Shown: piece after piece, positions 1-10,863 of the stretch | How the letters are laid out: the number at the start of each line of letters is the position of its first letter | Numbering within the stretch: position 1 is the first letter of the stretch | Origin: Acidimicrobiaceae bacterium | GTDB taxonomy: Bacteria; Actinomycetota; Acidimicrobiia; Acidimicrobiales; UBA8190 | Reading direction: 5' to 3' | Length of the DNA: 64,000 nt | Assembly: GCA_003151955.1 (NCBI GenBank) | Contig: PLZB01000095.1 | Coordinates: 1-64,000 of the forward strand | The notes under the pieces: generated by a model | What the model was told of the DNA's origin: nothing | Databases searched by the model: none | The model's input: only the letters and a program-made list of their open reading frames with translations | Position numbers and translations under genes: made by a program

Positions 1-300
1 CCAGTAGCCCAGGCCCGTCGGCGTGGCCGCCATCCCGACGATGGGGCGGTTCAGGTGGATCGACCCCGTGGACCCGAAGAACCCGGCGTCGCCGAATGCG
101 AAGATCCCGCCATCCGACGCCACCATCCAGTAGCCGTGCCCGGAGGACGTGGTGGCCATTCCGACAATGGGCTGGTTCAGGTGGATCGACCCCGTGGACC
201 CGAAGAATTGAGACCTGCCGAAGGCGAACACGCCGCCGTCGGAGGCCACCAGCCGGTAGGCGTCGGGGGGCACCGAGAAGGTGGCCTGGGGGACCACAGG
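1..300 (-). repeat. propeller-type repeats 'YxxxASDGGxFAF...GS.GSIHLNxPIVGMA'
   Basis: Two full units and the start of a third are visible at the C-terminal end of the giant protein. Each is about 45 residues with [19 protein letters not shown] and PIVGMA. The same family of repeat, in a diverged form, is found at 44612-45151. Such repeats are common at the C-termini of exported acidimicrobial proteins and are predicted to form beta-propeller blades. Confidence 0.75.
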
Positions 301-3300
301 AGCGGGACCCGTGAGCCCGGCGGCGTCGGTGGCCTGGACGGCGATCCCGTAGGTCGTGGCCGGCTGGGCGTGGATGAGCAGCTGGTTCTGCGCCGTGGAC
401 CCGATCGCCTGCAGCGGACCACCGTCGGTCGAGACGTAGACGTGGTAGGAAGCGATCCCGACCGGACTCGGACTCGACCAGGACATCGTCACCGGACCGA
501 CGGCCTGGGAGGGGGCCAGCGGAGCGATCGCCACCGTCGGCGGGGCCGTGTCGAGGGTGGTCGTCACCGGCGTGGTCACCACCGGCGCGTTGAAGTCGAA
601 GAGGACCGATGCCGCTTCGGTGATGGTGGAGCCGTTGGGAAGTCCGGCCCGGGGGGTGGCGGTGAAGCTCACCGATCCCTCGCCGTTGGGAGGGCTCGTG
701 TCGGGGGGCAGGTTGATCCCGGGCAGCGTCCATCGCAGGCTGTCGCTGGCCGGGTCGTAGGCGAATTGGGTCGGTCCGTAGGAGGAGGGCCCGTCGACGA
801 TGGTGGCCGGATCGAGGTTCGGGTCGAGCGGGAGCTCGACCACGACGTTCTCGGCCGATCCGGTCGCCTTCGGGTCGTTCTGGAAGTCGATCGTGTACGT
901 CAGGGGTTGGGGCGTCACGAACCCGCTGCCGCCGGTTCCCGTCGGGGTGACGACGATGTCGTTGGGGTCGTGGGAGACGACCATCTGGCCGACCTGGTAG
1001 AGGGCCGGGCAGATCTGCAGGCAGGTGATGACAACGAGGGCGATCACGAAGGGAATGATCCCGAGCGGGCCGAGGGTGAGGTAGAGGATGCCGGCGTCTG
1101 CGGCAATTCCCAGGATGGTGGACGTCACCGACGGGAGGAGGGGACTGACCGTGTTGAGGGCGGTCCCCAGCGAGACGGGCCTGGTGGGGTCCCCTTTGGC
1201 GAAATCGGGCACGATGTGGGGTCCCCGGGCCTGGGCCGCCAGGGATCCGGAGATCACCACGGTGCCGGTGATCATGGTCTGCCCGTTGCCGGTCTGCAGT
1301 TCGGGCAGGGCCGCTCCCTCGCCGGTGGTGCCACCCACCTGGAAGGCACTCGTGACCCCGGACAGCCAGCTGCTGTCGTTGACCCCGACCGAGGTGGGCT
1401 GCCAGTCCGGCAACATCGCGCCCGAGAGGCCGCTGGCCTGTCCCCCGGTGGGGCCGACCATGACGGGGGCGATGGATCCACCCTGGTAGGTCGTCCGGGC
1501 CCCGACCGTGATGGCCGCCGTCGGTGTGGTCCCCCCTCCGCCGGCCAGCTCCACCGAGTGGATCCCGGTGTCGCCGGCGGTGACGGGCAACGGGTTCTCG
1601 ACGCCGTACTGGCTGTCGAGCGCCTCGCCGGTGTTGTAGTCGAAGTTGGCGAAGGCGGTAGCCGTCGGGTCACCAAGGCCGTCGGCCGGCTGGGCGCCGC
1701 CGGCCGCCGGCGGTGTCGTCCCGTTGTTGACCCCGGCCGCCGGGCTGGGGTTCGACGTCCTGGCGGCGAGGATGCCTTGGGTGGGGCCGAACACGAGGAG
1801 GGCGGAGGGATTCGGGGGCGCCACCGTCGGCTGGAACCCGGCGCTGTTCAGATCTCCGGCGGAGAGGCTCTGCAGGATCTCGGTGCCGATGTAGGCCATG
1901 GCCTGGGCCAGGGACACGTTGGGCAGGGTCTGGAGGTAGGTCAGGAGCCGGGCCCGGGGCATGGCTGCGATGTCGGAGTAGGCGGCCGTGTCGTCGTTCA
2001 TGCCGGCAGCCATGGCCCCATCCACGACGGCTTGGGAGGTCCCCGAGGACACCGTGGCCCATTCCGGTGCCGTGTACTGCCCGGCCAGGCCCGGAACGAT
2101 GGTGATTTTCTGGCCGGAGTGGATCGATCCGGGCACGGCGGAGGGGGGGATCACGTAGCTCCAACCGAGGTCCGTCGAGGCCCCGGCTCCGAGGGGGACG
2201 GCCACGTACTCGACCCAGCTGTCGGCGGTCAGGCCGTGCAGGAGCAACCGGGTTCCCGGTGGGGCTCCCGCCAGGTCGATGGTGGGCTCGGGGCTCAGGA
2301 ATGAGGGGAAGCTGAAGGTGTAGACGGCGGTGCCGTCCAGCGTCCCGTCGTTGGTCAGACGGTAGAAGTGGGGTGTCGTGGTCACCCCGGCCCGCTCGGG
2401 GGTGTGGGGGACGGCCTGCACCTCGAAGAGCGGGAGGGCGGGCTCAAGCTGGTAGGGCGCCCCGGTGGTGGTGGCCACCACGTGCTGGGCTCCGTCGAGG
2501 ACCGTCATGTCGAGCTGGCCCGGCGGGGTCGGGGGGAAGGTGGCTGTCACCACTGTGGCACCGGCCGTCACCGAGGTCGACGTGGCCACGACGGCTCCGC
2601 CCGTGTTGAGCAGCTTGGCGCTGGTGGCCGCGCCCAGGCTCTGCCCCGTCAAGGTGGCGGTGACGTCGCCGGTGGCCGGGTCGATGCTCACACCCTGCGG
2701 GTTCGCCCCGGGGGCGGGGGGAGGGGCCGAGCAGGTGACCGTCACCGATCCCGACACCGGCGAGGTCGATCCCCCCGACGACGCCGACGTGGCGTAGTTC
2801 CCGACGAAGGTGACGGGCCAGATACCGATCTGGTGGCAGGCCACATCCACCGTGACCACGGTGCCACCCACCGCGATGGGATTGGTGAAGTTCGACTCGG
2901 TGAATGCGCCCGTCCCGGTCAGGAGGGTCCGTGTGGAGATGGTCTGCCCGAACCAGGCCGCCGGGAAGGCCAGCTGTGTCACGGAGATCCCGCCCGGGTC
3001 GAACCCGAAGGAAGCCGTGTAGAAGGTGGCGGCAGGCAGGGGAAGGCCGCCAAGGACGGCCGAGACGGCGCCGGACTGCCCAACGGCCACCGTGGTGGAC
3101 CCCGACAGGACGGCGGCGGCGGTGATCCCGCCGGGCACCGGGATCAGGTTGGTGACCGCCCCCGGCGCCGGCAGGAGGAAGACGTCGCCGGTGCCGTCGT
3201 GGGTGGCGCCGGCCGGGGCGATGACGGTCAGGTCGCCGCCGTAGGTCCCGGGGGCCAGGCTGAGCAGGGTGGCCACGTCGGTGGCCGAACCCCCCGGGCA

Positions 3301-6300
3301 GGCGCCGGTGAGCACCTTCGGGGACGGGTCGGTGACACCGAGGCGGAGCGTGAGGGTCCAGGTCCCGTCGGTGCACACGGGCTGGGTGCCGTCGGCGCTC
3401 CCGCTCAGCAGCAGCCGGGCGCCGGCCGTGTAGGCCAGGGTGAACTGGACGTGGGCCAGGGTGGTGGTGGCGGCCAACGGGGCGCCCCCGTTGGGGGTGG
3501 GGGTGTTCGGGGTCGGGACCACCGTCGGCCAAGTGGCCAGGGCGCCGCCGGCCGGCGTGCTCGAGGACGGGTTCGAGGTGACCAGGGGTTGGATGGGGAG
3601 GACGATGGTCTCGTTGTTCGATCCGGCGGCCAGCGTGAAGACGCCACCGGCCGGACCGTAGGGAGAGAACCCGGACACGAAACCGGCCTCGACCGTCTGT
3701 CCGGCCTTCAGGCCTGACGCGATCGACCCGGTGCCGTCGGCGCCGGTGGTGAGGATGCCCACCGGGTTGTGCGTGAGGGAGTCGGTGATGGCGAAGGTGA
3801 TGCCGGGTAGGGCGGTGCCGGTGCTGTCCACGAGCCGGAGGGTCAAAGACGCCGGCGGCGCGTTGGGGGGGACGGTGGCGGCGTAGGTGAAGCTGGGGGC
3901 GCCGAGCGACTGGCTGGTGCCGCCGGGCGTGACAACAGTGACGGGCTGGGTCCCCGATCCGGCCGGAACGACAGCTGTCACCCGGTCGGGTGCGACCACC
4001 AGCACGCCCGTGGCCGGGGTGGCCCCGATGTCCACGGCGGTGGCCGTCCCGACGGCCGGTCCCGCCACCGTCACGGTGGTCCCGGCCGGCCCGGACGGGG
4101 GGTCGACGGACGCCACGAACGGGAACGTCGACATCGAGACCACCTTGGCGTTGATGGTGGTGGCCCCGGTGACGACCTGGTAACCGAGTGACCCGCCGGC
4201 GCTCAAGCCGGTCGCCCCGGTCAGCGCACCGGACATCGAGCCGCCGCTCAGCAGGTGGTGCACGTCGCCCACGGTGGGACTGAACCCCTGGGTGGTGGTG
4301 AAGTTCAAGGAGCCGGCCACGGCAGCCGAGCCCAGCACCTGGACCATGGTGTTCCCGGTGGCGTTCCCGACGATGTTCACGTTCAGGTCGGCGGTGGCGC
4401 CGTCGGTGAGGTTGCCCGTGATCTGGACGCCCCCGTTCGAATTGGCCTCGATGGTGCCGTTGTTGGTGACGTCCCCGTGGATGGTGCCGATCCCGCTGAA
4501 GGCACCTCCCTGGGCGAAGATCTTGCCGGTGTTGACCACGCTGGCCTGGATGCTGGCGTTGTTCGCCCCCAGGACCAGCGTCCCGCTGTTTGTCAACGTG
4601 CTGCTGGCCGGGAAGGCCAGGGTGGCGCTCTCCCCCCCGGCACAGCCCCCGTTGGCTATCCAGGTGAGGGTGATGATCCCGGCATTGGTGAAGTCGCCAG
4701 GGACGCTCACCTGGGTGCCGGGTCCGAGGCAGGACAGGCTGTGGAGGGTGAGTTGCTGGCCGGCGGCCACGTTGCCCGTCATCGTCACCTGGGTGGTGTC
4801 GCTGGCCTCCTCGGCCAGGACGCTCGAGGCACCGCTCCCTGTGTACTGGAGGACGCCCCCGCTGACGGCGACCGGGTTCCCGGTGGTGGTGCCCCCGCCC
4901 TGGTGGTAGGTGGATCCCACGTCGACCCAGAGATCCTCGTTCTGCCCGTGCGCCGGCGCCGGGGCCGCCATGGCCGTCACCGTTCCCCCGTTGTCGTTGA
5001 AGAAGGTGGCCCCGTTGGCCACGTGGAGGTACGCCGGCGTCCCGATCGACACCGTGCCCTGGTTGTCGAAGGTGGTCCCGGCCAGGTCGTACTCGGCGTT
5101 GCCGCTGAAGGCCCCACCGGCGGCCTGGACCGTGCCGGTGTTGACGACGTTGCCTCGGAGCCGGGCATTGTCCGAGGCCAGTGTGATCGTTCCGCTGTTG
5201 GTCAGCGTGGCGCCGCCCGGGAGCGTCAGGGTGGCGCTCTCGCCCCCGGCGCAGCCCCCCGTCACCACCCAGTTGAGGGTGACGGTCCCGGCGTTGCTGA
5301 AGCTCCCCGCCGCCGACACCTGGGTGCCGGGGCCAAGGCATGAGAAGCTGTGGACGAAGACGTTCTGCCCTGCGGCGAGGTTGCCGCTGATGCTGGGCTG
5401 GGTGGTGTCGCTCGCCTCCTGGAGGATCATCTGGGCGGCCCCGGATCCGGTAACCTGGACGGCCCCCCCGTTGACGGTCACCGGGTTCCCCGCCGTCGTA
5501 CCCCCACCCTGGCGGTAGGTCGAACCCTCGTCGACCAGGAGCACCTGGGCCAGGTCGGTGATGGGCTCCACCCCGGCGGTGGTCACGCTGCCTCCGGTGT
5601 CGTTGAAGAACGTGGCCCCGTTGGCGATGTGCAGGAGGGCCGTCGTCCCGATGGTGACGGCGCCCTGGTTGTCGAAGGTCGTGCCGGCCAGGTCGAACTG
5701 GGCGTTCCCGTCGAAGACCCCGCCGGCCGCGTTCACCGTCCCGGTGTTCACCACGTTGCCCCGGAGGCGTGCCGTGCTGGCGGCGAGGGTGATGGTGCCG
5801 CTGTTGGTCAGCGTGGCCCCGCCGGGCAGGGTCAGGGTGGCGCTTTCGCCCGGGGAGCAGGCACCGGTGGTGATCCAGGTCAGGTTGAGCGACCCGGCGT
5901 TGGCGAAGCTCCCGGCTGCGGCCACCTGGGTCCCGGGGCCGAGGCAGGAGAAGCTCTCGATGGTGACGACCTGGCCGGCGGCGATGTCGCCGCTCAGCGA
6001 CGGCTGGGTGGTGTCGATCGCTTCCTGGAGGACGACGTGGGCGGCACCGCTCCCGGTGAACTGGGCCGTGCCGCCGTTGACCGTCACCGGGTTCCCGGTG
6101 GTTGTCCCGGCCCCTTCGTGGAAGGTGGAGCCCTCGTCGACGAGGAGGACCTGGGCCAGGTCGTTGGCCGGTTCGGTGCCGGTGGTCGAGACCGAGGCCC
6201 CGGAGGTGTCATTGAAGAAGGTGGCCCCGTTGGCCACGTGCAGGAGGGCCGTCGACCCGATGGTGACCGTCCCCTGGTTGTCGAAGGTGGTGCCGGCCAG

Positions 6301-6939
6301 GTCGTACTCGGCGTTGCCGCTGAAGGCCCCGCCGGCCGCGTTCACGGTCCCGGTGTTGATCACGTTGCCCTGGAGGTGGGTGCTGGAGGCTGCCAGGGTG
6401 ACGGTGCCGGCGTTGCTCAGGAAGGCGCCGCCCCCGATCACGAGGGTGGAACTCTCCCCTCCACTGCACCCGCCGTTCTGGACCCAGTCCAGGGTGAGGT
6501 GGCCGGTCGCCCCCACCCAGGTGCCGTTGGTGGTGGTGACGACCAGGCCCGGTGTGGCGCAGCTGAGGGACCGGAGCTCGAGGGACTGGGTTCCGGTGGC
6601 GGCGCTCGAGCCGACCTGGAGGGAACCGACCGTCACCGCCGTCGGGGTCCCGATGGTGAGGACCACTCCGAACGTGCCCGACATCGTGATGCACGCGGCG
6701 GAGGTCGGTCCCGGGATCCCGACGCTCCAGTTCCCGGCCGTGGCCCAGTCACTCGTCCCGCCCAGGCCCGTCCAGGAGTCCTGGCAGGTCGGCGGCGGGG
6801 GTGCCGTGGCCGGTCCGCTCCCGGCCGCGGGTCGGCTCCCGGCGCTGCACAGCGCCAGCACCAGGGTGAGGGCGACGACGAGGCTGGCGGTGCGACGGCC
6901 GCCTCGACGGCTGGGGTGGGCGGGCAGGCGGGGTTCCAT
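1..6939 (-). CDS. giant secreted beta-helix/IPT/FN3/propeller-repeat surface protein (C-terminus cut off by window edge)
   Basis: One open frame of 2313 codons runs from ATG at 6939 to the window edge with no stop. Residues about 15-35 are hydrophobic after RRGGRR, consistent with a Sec signal. Residues about 90-900 hold four copies of a ~202-residue Gly/Asn/Thr-rich unit (motifs [37 protein letters not shown]) typical of right-handed beta-helices. An IPT/TIG-like domain follows (about 925-1030, [15 protein letters not shown]), then low-complexity beta-rich sequence, a conserved-repeat domain (about 1980-2110, [14 protein letters not shown]), an FN3-like domain (about 2136-2206) and the first '[21 protein letters not shown]' propeller repeats. 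No sortase signal is visible before the cut. Probable role: adhesion or surface layer structure; this is inference. Transcribed away from the 7331-7696 gene. Confidence 0.9.
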   Translation of the reverse strand, partial: MEPRLPAHPSRRGGRRTASLVVALTLVLALCSAGSRPAAGSGPATAPPPPTCQDSWTGLGGTSDWATAGNWSVGIPGPTSAACITMSGTFGVVLTIGTPTAVTVGSLQVGSSAATGTQSLELRSLSCATPGLVVTTTNGTWVGATGHLTLDWVQNGGCSGGESSTLVIGGGAFLSNAGTVTLAASSTHLQGNVINTGTVNAAGGAFSGNAEYDLAGTTFDNQGTVTIGSTALLHVANGATFFNDTSGASVSTTGTEPANDLAQVLLVDEGSTFHEGAGTTTGNPVTVNGGTAQFTGSGAAHVVLQEAIDTTQPSLSGDIAAGQVVTIESFSCLGPGTQVAAAGSFANAGSLNLTWITTGACSPGESATLTLPGGATLTNSGTITLAASTARLRGNVVNTGTVNAAGGVFDGNAQFDLAGTTFDNQGAVTIGTTALLHIANGATFFNDTGGSVTTAGVEPITDLAQVLLVDEGSTYRQGGGTTAGNPVTVNGGAVQVTGSGAAQMILQEASDTTQPSISGNLAAGQNVFVHSFSCLGPGTQVSAAGSFSNAGTVTLNWVVTGGCAGGESATLTLPGGATLTNSGTITLASDNARLRGNVVNTGTVQAAGGAFSGNAEYDLAGTTFDNQGTVSIGTPAYLHVANGATFFNDNGGTVTAMAAPAPAHGQNEDLWVDVGSTYHQGGGTTTGNPVAVSGGVLQYTGSGASSVLAEEASDTTQVTMTGNVAAGQQLTLHSLSCLGPGTQVSVPGDFTNAGIITLTWIANGGCAGGESATLAFPASSTLTNSGTLVLGANNASIQASVVNTGKIFAQGGAFSGIGTIHGDVTNNGTIEANSNGGVQITGNLTDGATADLNVNIVGNATGNTMVQVLGSAAVAGSLNFTTTQGFSPTVGDVHHLLSGGSMSGALTGATGLSAGGSLGYQVVTGATTINAKVVSMSTFPFVASVDPPSGPAGTTVTVAGPAVGTATAVDIGATPATGVLVVAPDRVTAVVPAGSGTQPVTVVTPGGTSQSLGAPSFTYAATVPPNAPPASLTLRLVDSTGTALPGITFAITDSLTHNPVGILTTGADGTGSIASGLKAGQTVEAGFVSGFSPYGPAGGVFTLAAGSNNETIVLPIQPLVTSNPSSSTPAGGALATWPTVVPTPNTPTPNGGAPLAATTTLAHVQFTLAYTAGARLLLSGSADGTQPVCTDGTWTLTLRLGVTDPSPKVLTGACPGGSATDVATLLSLAPGTYGGDLTVIAPAGATHDGTGDVFLLPAPGAVTNLIPVPGGITAAAVLSGSTTVAVGQSGAVSAVLGGLPLPAATFYTASFGFDPGGISVTQLAFPAAWFGQTISTRTLLTGTGAFTESNFTNPIAVGGTVVTVDVACHQIGIWPVTFVGNYATSASSGGSTSPVSGSVTVTCSAPPPAPGANPQGVSIDPATGDVTATLTGQSLGAATSAKLLNTGGAVVATSTSVTAGATVVTATFPPTPPGQLDMTVLDGAQHVVATTTGAPYQLEPALPLFEVQAVPHTPERAGVTTTPHFYRLTNDGTLDGTAVYTFSFPSFLSPEPTIDLAGAPPGTRLLLHGLTADSWVEYVAVPLGAGASTDLGWSYVIPPSAVPGSIHSGQKITIVPGLAGQYTAPEWATVSSGTSQAVVDGAMAAGMNDDTAAYSDIAAMPRARLLTYLQTLPNVSLAQAMAYIGTEILQSLSAGDLNSAGFQPTVAPPNPSALLVFGPTQGILAARTSNPSPAAGVNNGTTPPAAGGAQPADGLGDPTATAFANFDYNTGEALDSQYGVENPLPVTAGDTGIHSVELAGGGGTTPTAAITVGARTTYQGGSIAPVMVGPTGGQASGLSGAMLPDWQPTSVGVNDSSWLSGVTSAFQVGGTTGEGAALPELQTGNGQTMITGTVVISGSLAAQARGPHIVPDFAKGDPTRPVSLGTALNTVSPLLPSVTSTILGIAADAGILYLTLGPLGIIPFVIALVVITCLQICPALYQVGQMVVSHDPNDIVVTPTGTGGSGFVTPQPLTYTIDFQNDPKATGSAENVVVELPLDPNLDPATIVDGPSSYGPTQFAYDPASDSLRWTLPGINLPPDTSPPNGEGSVSFTATPRAGLPNGSTITEAASVLFDFNAPVVTTPVTTTLDTAPPTVAIAPLAPSQAVGPVTMSWSSPSPVGIASYHVYVSTDGGPLQAIGSTAQNQLLIHAQPATTYGIAVQATDAAGLTGPAPVVPQATFSVPPDAYRLVASDGGVFAFGRSQFFGSTGSIHLNQPIVGMATTSSGHGYWMVASDGGIFAFGDAGFFGSTGSIHLNRPIVGMAATPTGLGYW
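4450..6480 (-). repeat. tandem ~606-bp intragenic repeats encoding beta-helix units
   Basis: The phrase CCCTGGTTGTCGAAGGT (plus strand) recurs at 5057, 5663 and 6272, a period of 606-609 bases (202-203 codons). Surrounding sequence is strongly similar at the DNA level between copies; a fourth, degenerate copy lies left of 5057. The repeats sit inside the giant surface-protein gene and keep its reading frame. Confidence 0.8.
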
Positions 6940-7330
6940 GGGCCGGTGCGCTTCCTCTCCGTGACTCCGGGACCCGGGTTCCCCCACTACCCCCGAGCTG
7001 CCAGGAAACGTACCTCCGCTGGCAGGCCCGACGCCACCGCCCGGGGCCGATCACGGTCAGGGCCGCCTCCAGTCCGGCCGACCGGAGCCGGTTCCTCCCG
7101 GGCGGTGTGGGCGGCACAGAGCCGGCCGCCCCGAAGCCGACCGCAAGGACATCGGTCGTCAGGTCGAACGACCGACCTCGGCCTCCTCCAAGGGCCGGAT
7201 CCCCTCGTCCACATCGATCGAACCTCCCCCGTGACGACCGGGCCGGCGCAGCGACGGGTACCCCCGGTCACACTCTGGCCCCGGGTCGGGAACCGGTCCG
7301 AACAGGTCCGCCCCCGGAAGGACGCCGGGG
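6940..7330. other. intergenic region between the giant gene and the 7331-7696 gene, with a hairpin
   Basis: No convincing ORF on either strand; the open frames here are unbroken only because of high GC. It should hold the promoter of the giant gene (minus strand). An 8-base inverted repeat TCGGTCGT / ACGACCGA (7152-7159 and 7168-7175, 8-base loop) is the only structure seen; it has no T-tract, so a rho-independent terminator is doubtful. Confidence 0.45.
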
Positions 7331-7696
7331 TCAGGGCACCCGGACGTCGTGGTGCTGGCCGGCCACAAGTCGTTCCTCCACGGTCAGCACCGAGTCCTTC
7401 ACGGGGCTGACCAGGGTCCAGTGCCCGCCCACCGGACACCACTGGAACCGCCACCAGCCCAGCCGGACGGCCTTGACCGACACCCCGGGGACCCAGATGG
7501 TGGTGAAGAGATGGTCCTGCCGACAGCGGACCACGAGGTTCGGGCCGAACCGGTAGCCCTCACGGCGGGCCAGGAGGGTCGCCACCACCAGGAGGAGCAC
7601 CATGGCCAGGAAGAGGCCCGGCGGCCGACGACGACCCCGATGGCCTTCGGCCCCGCCGCAACAGGGTCGCTGGTCCGCTTCGGAGTGATCGACCAT
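7331..7696 (-). CDS. small conserved membrane-anchored protein of unknown function
   Basis: 121 residues, ATG at 7696. A short polar N-terminus (MVDHSEADQRPCCGG) is followed by RGRRRPPG, one membrane segment of about 16 residues (LFLAMVLLLVVATLLA) and a ~75-residue tail beginning RREGYRFGPNLVVRCRQ with DHLFTTIWVPG and HWTLVSPV. I recall similar short proteins with this 'VVRC..GHLFTT.W.PG.S.KA.RLG..R...CPVG.HW' pattern in actinobacteria, with no assigned function. The CPVGGH motif could bind metal, but that is speculation. The gene stands between the giant surface gene and the EthD-like gene, all on the minus strand, with 53 bases to the latter. Confidence 0.75.
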   Translation of the reverse strand: MVDHSEADQRPCCGGAEGHRGRRRPPGLFLAMVLLLVVATLLARREGYRFGPNLVVRCRQDHLFTTIWVPGVSVKAVRLGWWRFQWCPVGGHWTLVSPVKDSVLTVEERLVAGQHHDVRVP

Positions 7697-7749
7697 GCCT
7701 CCACGGTAGGAGGGCGTCGGAACGGCAACCAGGGCCGTTGGACCCTGCC

Positions 7750-8103
7750 TCAGTGACGGGGGCCGTCGAGGAGCAGGACGGGCTCCTCGGTCAGGACGAA
7801 GGCGAGCCGGTCGAGGTCGAGGAACTTCCCGAGGTCGGCCCAGACGACGCGGAAGTCCGGCTCGGCTACGGCGGCCCGGTAGTCCTCCATGGAGGCGAAC
7901 CACTGCTCGGTGACCCCGTCGTAGCCCCCGTCGTCGACCGGTCCGTAGTCGGCCCGGGGCCGGTGGTGCTGCTCGTAGCGCAGGACGTGACCCCCGTGGA
8001 CGGTGGAGAGGACCAGGGGGCCGTGCTCGTCCCGCCAGTAGCGGTGGAACTCCTCGGGGTCCATCCCCGCCTTCCGCCGGACCAGGCACGTCAGCTTCAC
8101 CAT
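7750..8103 (-). CDS. EthD-domain (dimeric alpha-beta barrel) protein
   Basis: 117 residues from ATG at 8103, preceded by a strong GGAGGAGG site. The start MVKLTCLVRRKAGMDPEEF and the motif HRYWRDEHGPLV match the EthD family, in which a His-x-x-Trp-x-x-x-His-Gly motif lines the barrel. Family members are small dimeric proteins found in ether-degradation, polyketide and quinone pathways; most have no known substrate. The acidic C-terminal half (YGPVDDGGYDGVTEQWFASMEDY) is also typical. The product is probably cytoplasmic. The specific substrate cannot be told, and no neighbouring catabolic gene suggests one. Confidence 0.85.
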   Translation of the reverse strand: MVKLTCLVRRKAGMDPEEFHRYWRDEHGPLVLSTVHGGHVLRYEQHHRPRADYGPVDDGGYDGVTEQWFASMEDYRAAVAEPDFRVVWADLGKFLDLDRLAFVLTEEPVLLLDGPRH

Positions 8104-8217
8104 CGGGACCTCCTCCCCGGCCGGCCCCGACCGGGGCGACCTCCACCCCGGAGGCTCCCACCTCGGGGTCGCTGAGGTCGAACCGTCCCCGCTTGGGTAG
8201 GGTGACCAGTCAACCCC

Positions 8218-9864
8218 ATGAGCACCGTCCCCGATCTCCTGAACGGCCGCTACCGGCTCGAGAAGCTCCTCGGCCAGGGGGGCATGGCCGACGTCTACCG
8301 GGCCCGGGACGAGCTGACGGGAACGGACGTGGCCGTGAAGCTGGTCCGCTCCGCCGACCCCGAGTTCGCCAGCCGGCTGGCCCAGGAGGCCCGGGCCCTG
8401 AGTGACCTCGACCATCCCGGCCTGGTCCGGATGCTCGACGCCGGGACCTCGGGGAGCGAGGCCTTCCTGGTCATGGACCTCGTCGAGGGGGAGACCCTGG
8501 GCCAGGCGCTCCGGCGCCGGCCCATCCCCCCGGAATGGACCGCAACCCTGGGGGCCACCCTGGCCGGTGGCCTGGCCTGCGTCCACGACCACGGGATCGT
8601 CCACCGGGACGTGAAGCCCGGGAACGTCCTCCTCTCGTCGGGGGGCCGGGCCCGGCTGGCCGACTTCGGGATCGCCAGCCTGGCCGACGGCTCCTCCCTC
8701 ACCGCCACCGGGACCACCATCGGGACGGCCGCCTACATGGCCCCGGAGCAGCTCGAGCACCACCAGGTCGGCCCGGGCGCCGACATCTGGTCCCTCGGGA
8801 TGGTCCTCCTCGAGTGCCTGACCGGCCAGAGGATCTACGAGGGGACCCCCTCCGAGGTGGTGGGCCGTCGGCTGGCCGGCCCCGTCCCTATCCCCGAGAC
8901 CCTCCCCACCCCCTGGCGGCTCCTCCTGAGCGGGATGCTCGACCACGACCCGAACCGCCGGCCCAGCGCCGCCGAGGTCGCCACCCTCCTCGCCTCCCCC
9001 GCCTTCGCCACCCCCTGGGACCCCGCTGCCACCGCCCTCGTCACCACCCTCCTCCCCGCCGCCGGGACCCACGACCTCCGGGCCCTGGCCCAGACGACCG
9101 CCGTCCCCGCCACCGCGGCGCCGAACTACTTCGAGCCCACCGTGATGGCCCAGACCACCCTCCCGGCCCAGCCCGACCCCACGATGATCTCCATGGCCGC
9201 CGTCCTTCCCCCCCTGCCGCCCACACCGGCGCCGATCCCATTGCGGCCCAGGCCGGTGGGGGTCTCCCCGGAGGTCCGCCGACGCCGGGCGCTCGTGGCC
9301 GCCATCGTCGCCGTCCTGGTCGTCCTGGCCGTCCTCGTCGTCATCCTCCTGCTCGCCACCAACCATCCGGCCGGGACCGGAGTCACGTCGTCGACCACGA
9401 CCGTCCCGACGACCAGCACCTCCTCGACGACCAGCACCACGGCCCCGAACGCCGCCACCGCCGCCGCCAACCTCGTCCACGACCTGACTGCGGCCGGGGC
9501 CTCGGGGGCGCTCAGCCCCGACACCGTCAGGACGGCCACGGCCGACGTCGGGACCGCCGTCGCCGACGCCGGGGCCGGGAGGACCACCGCGGCCGCCGAC
9601 GCCCTCAACGCCATCGACGCCTCGGTGGCCCAGGCCCAGCAGGGGGGGTCGATGTCGGCCGGTCAGGCCGCCCTCCTCCAGGGGGACCTGGCCGCCCTGG
9701 CCGCGGTCCTCGGCCTCCCCGCCCCCTCGCCGACCACGACCTCGACGACGACGGCCAGCACCACCTCGACATCGACCACGACCTCCACGACGTCGACGAC
9801 CACGACGACCACCACCACGCCGACGACGATCCCGACGACCACGACCAGCTCCCACCCGGGCTGA
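8218..9864 (+). CDS. transmembrane serine/threonine protein kinase (PknB-like, without PASTA domains)
   Basis: 548 residues. Kinase domain about 11-275: glycine loop GQGGMADV at 19-26, ATP-anchoring Lys41 (VAVKLV), catalytic loop HRDVKPGN with Asp131, DFG at 149-151 and APE at 175-177, so it should be active. A linker is followed by RRRR and a membrane helix at about 359-382. The outer part is a Ser/Thr-rich stretch, an Ala-rich helical segment (about 418-505, LVHDLTAAGASGALSPDTV) and a second Thr-rich tail to the end. The ectodomain is not PASTA; similar ANL-type helical ectodomains occur in actinobacterial kinases, and the ligand is unknown. The Thr/Ser tails are likely glycosylated or wall-spanning (inference). 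No obvious partner phosphatase is adjacent. Confidence 0.93.
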   Translation: MSTVPDLLNGRYRLEKLLGQGGMADVYRARDELTGTDVAVKLVRSADPEFASRLAQEARALSDLDHPGLVRMLDAGTSGSEAFLVMDLVEGETLGQALRRRPIPPEWTATLGATLAGGLACVHDHGIVHRDVKPGNVLLSSGGRARLADFGIASLADGSSLTATGTTIGTAAYMAPEQLEHHQVGPGADIWSLGMVLLECLTGQRIYEGTPSEVVGRRLAGPVPIPETLPTPWRLLLSGMLDHDPNRRPSAAEVATLLASPAFATPWDPAATALVTTLLPAAGTHDLRALAQTTAVPATAAPNYFEPTVMAQTTLPAQPDPTMISMAAVLPPLPPTPAPIPLRPRPVGVSPEVRRRRALVAAIVAVLVVLAVLVVILLLATNHPAGTGVTSSTTTVPTTSTSSTTSTTAPNAATAAANLVHDLTAAGASGALSPDTVRTATADVGTAVADAGAGRTTAAADALNAIDASVAQAQQGGSMSAGQAALLQGDLAALAAVLGLPAPSPTTTSTTTASTTSTSTTTSTTSTTTTTTTTPTTIPTTTTSSHPG

Positions 9865-9876
9865 ACCGGTGGGCGG

Positions 9877-10785
9877 TCAGCCCGCCGGCGGTGCCCCCAG
9901 GAGGTCGACGGTGACGACGAGCTCCTCGGCCCCCCGGACCAGGCCGACCTCGAGCGGCTCCGGTCCGCTCCCGCCGGCGGCGTGGGCCTCGAGGGCGGAG
10001 GCCAGCTCGTCGACGGAAGCCACCTCGCTGGCCCCGATCCGGACGATCAGGTCGCCCGGGCTGATCCCGCCCCGGTCGGCCGGACCGCCCTCCTCGACGG
10101 CCTGGACCAGGATCCCCGACCGCTCGGGGAGCCCCACCGACCGCCGGAGCCGGCGGGCCACCTGGAGAGGGGCCACGGCGATCCCCAGCCGGGGCCGGAC
10201 CGGGACCTCGCCCCGGCCCAGGGCCTCGACCCGGGCCCGGAGGGCGGCGTCGGCCGGGACGGCCAGGTAGAACCCGTCGCCGAGCCGGTGGGTGTTGAGG
10301 CCCAGGAGCCGGCCCCCGACGTCGACCACGGGGCCACCCGACGATCCCCGGGCCAGGGGGGCGGTGTGCTCGATGGCCCCCCGGATCCTCCCGCCCCGGG
10401 GACCCCGGAAGGCCACACCGACGGCGGAGACGAACCCGACGGTGACCCGGGTCCCCCGTCCCCCGGGGTTCCCCAGAGCCAGGACGGCGTCCCCGGGGCC
10501 GGGCTCGGCCTCGGCGAAGGTCAGGGGGGTCACCCCGGTGGTGGCCACCTTCAAGACGGCCAGGTCCCCGTCGATGTCGGCCCCGGCCACCTCGGCCGCC
10601 TCCCGGCGACCGTCGGTGAAGGTCACCGAGACCTGCTCCCCCCGGAGGTTGTGGGCGTTCGTCACCACCAGTCCCTCCCCGATCACGACCCCGCTGCCGC
10701 CGGGGCCGACCCCGACCACGGCCGGCCCGGCCACCCCCGCCACGTCCCTGACCGCCGCCGCCAGCTCCTCGAGCGCCTTGCCCAT
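9877..10785 (-). CDS. trypsin-like serine protease with C-terminal PDZ domain (HtrA/DegP family)
   Basis: 302 residues from ATG 10785, chosen because GGAGGA lies 7-8 bases upstream; a longer frame would overrun the divergent promoter. The catalytic triad is visible: His45 (VTNAHNL), Asp74 (DIDGDLAVLKV) and Ser149 (LARGSSGGPVV). A PDZ domain occupies about 200-295 (LGIAVAPLQVA ... GGISPGDLIVRIG). HtrA proteases degrade or refold damaged envelope proteins. Unusually, there is no signal peptide or membrane helix: residues 1-40 run straight into the protease fold, so the protein may act in the cytoplasm or be exported by another route. Divergent from the HxlR regulator; the shared 122-base gap carries an inverted repeat, so that regulator may control it. 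Confidence 0.9.
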   Translation of the reverse strand: MGKALEELAAAVRDVAGVAGPAVVGVGPGGSGVVIGEGLVVTNAHNLRGEQVSVTFTDGRREAAEVAGADIDGDLAVLKVATTGVTPLTFAEAEPGPGDAVLALGNPGGRGTRVTVGFVSAVGVAFRGPRGGRIRGAIEHTAPLARGSSGGPVVDVGGRLLGLNTHRLGDGFYLAVPADAALRARVEALGRGEVPVRPRLGIAVAPLQVARRLRRSVGLPERSGILVQAVEEGGPADRGGISPGDLIVRIGASEVASVDELASALEAHAAGGSGPEPLEVGLVRGAEELVVTVDLLGAPPAG

Positions 10786-10846
10786 GTCACGTCCTCCTCG
10801 ACCGCCCCGGCTCGCTGCCGGGCCCTGTTCCGATGCTGACAGACTC

Positions 10847-10863
10847 ACTTGCACGTTGCAAGT
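10847..10863. promoter_or_regulatory. inverted repeat ACTTGCA-CGT-TGCAAGT, likely operator of the HxlR regulator
   Basis: Perfect 7-base arms with a 3-base spacer, located between the divergent htrA-like and HxlR genes. It sits just upstream of a possible -10 (TAGTCT, 10867-10872) for the regulator. HxlR proteins bind such short palindromes in their own promoters; the assignment here is by position. Confidence 0.6.

Noticed and set aside
55-2304. Long plus-strand frame of 749 codons rich in Gly, Arg, Asp
   Set aside because: It lies opposite the giant minus-strand gene and encodes no recognisable fold; high GC keeps antisense frames open.
2444-5341. 965-codon minus-strand frame rich in Arg, His, Pro
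   Set aside because: Wrong frame of the giant gene; its neighbour frame gives clean beta-helix and IPT sequence from an ATG at 6939.
6987-7454. Minus-strand 155-codon frame in the 6940-7330 gap
   Set aside because: No start signal, no family pattern, Arg/Gly/Pro-rich; overlaps the clear 7331-7696 gene in another frame.
9721-9864. ACGACC/CGACGA microsatellite-like DNA at the end of the kinase gene
   Set aside because: It is explained by the Thr/Ser-rich coding tail (ACC, ACG, TCG codons), not by an independent repeat element.
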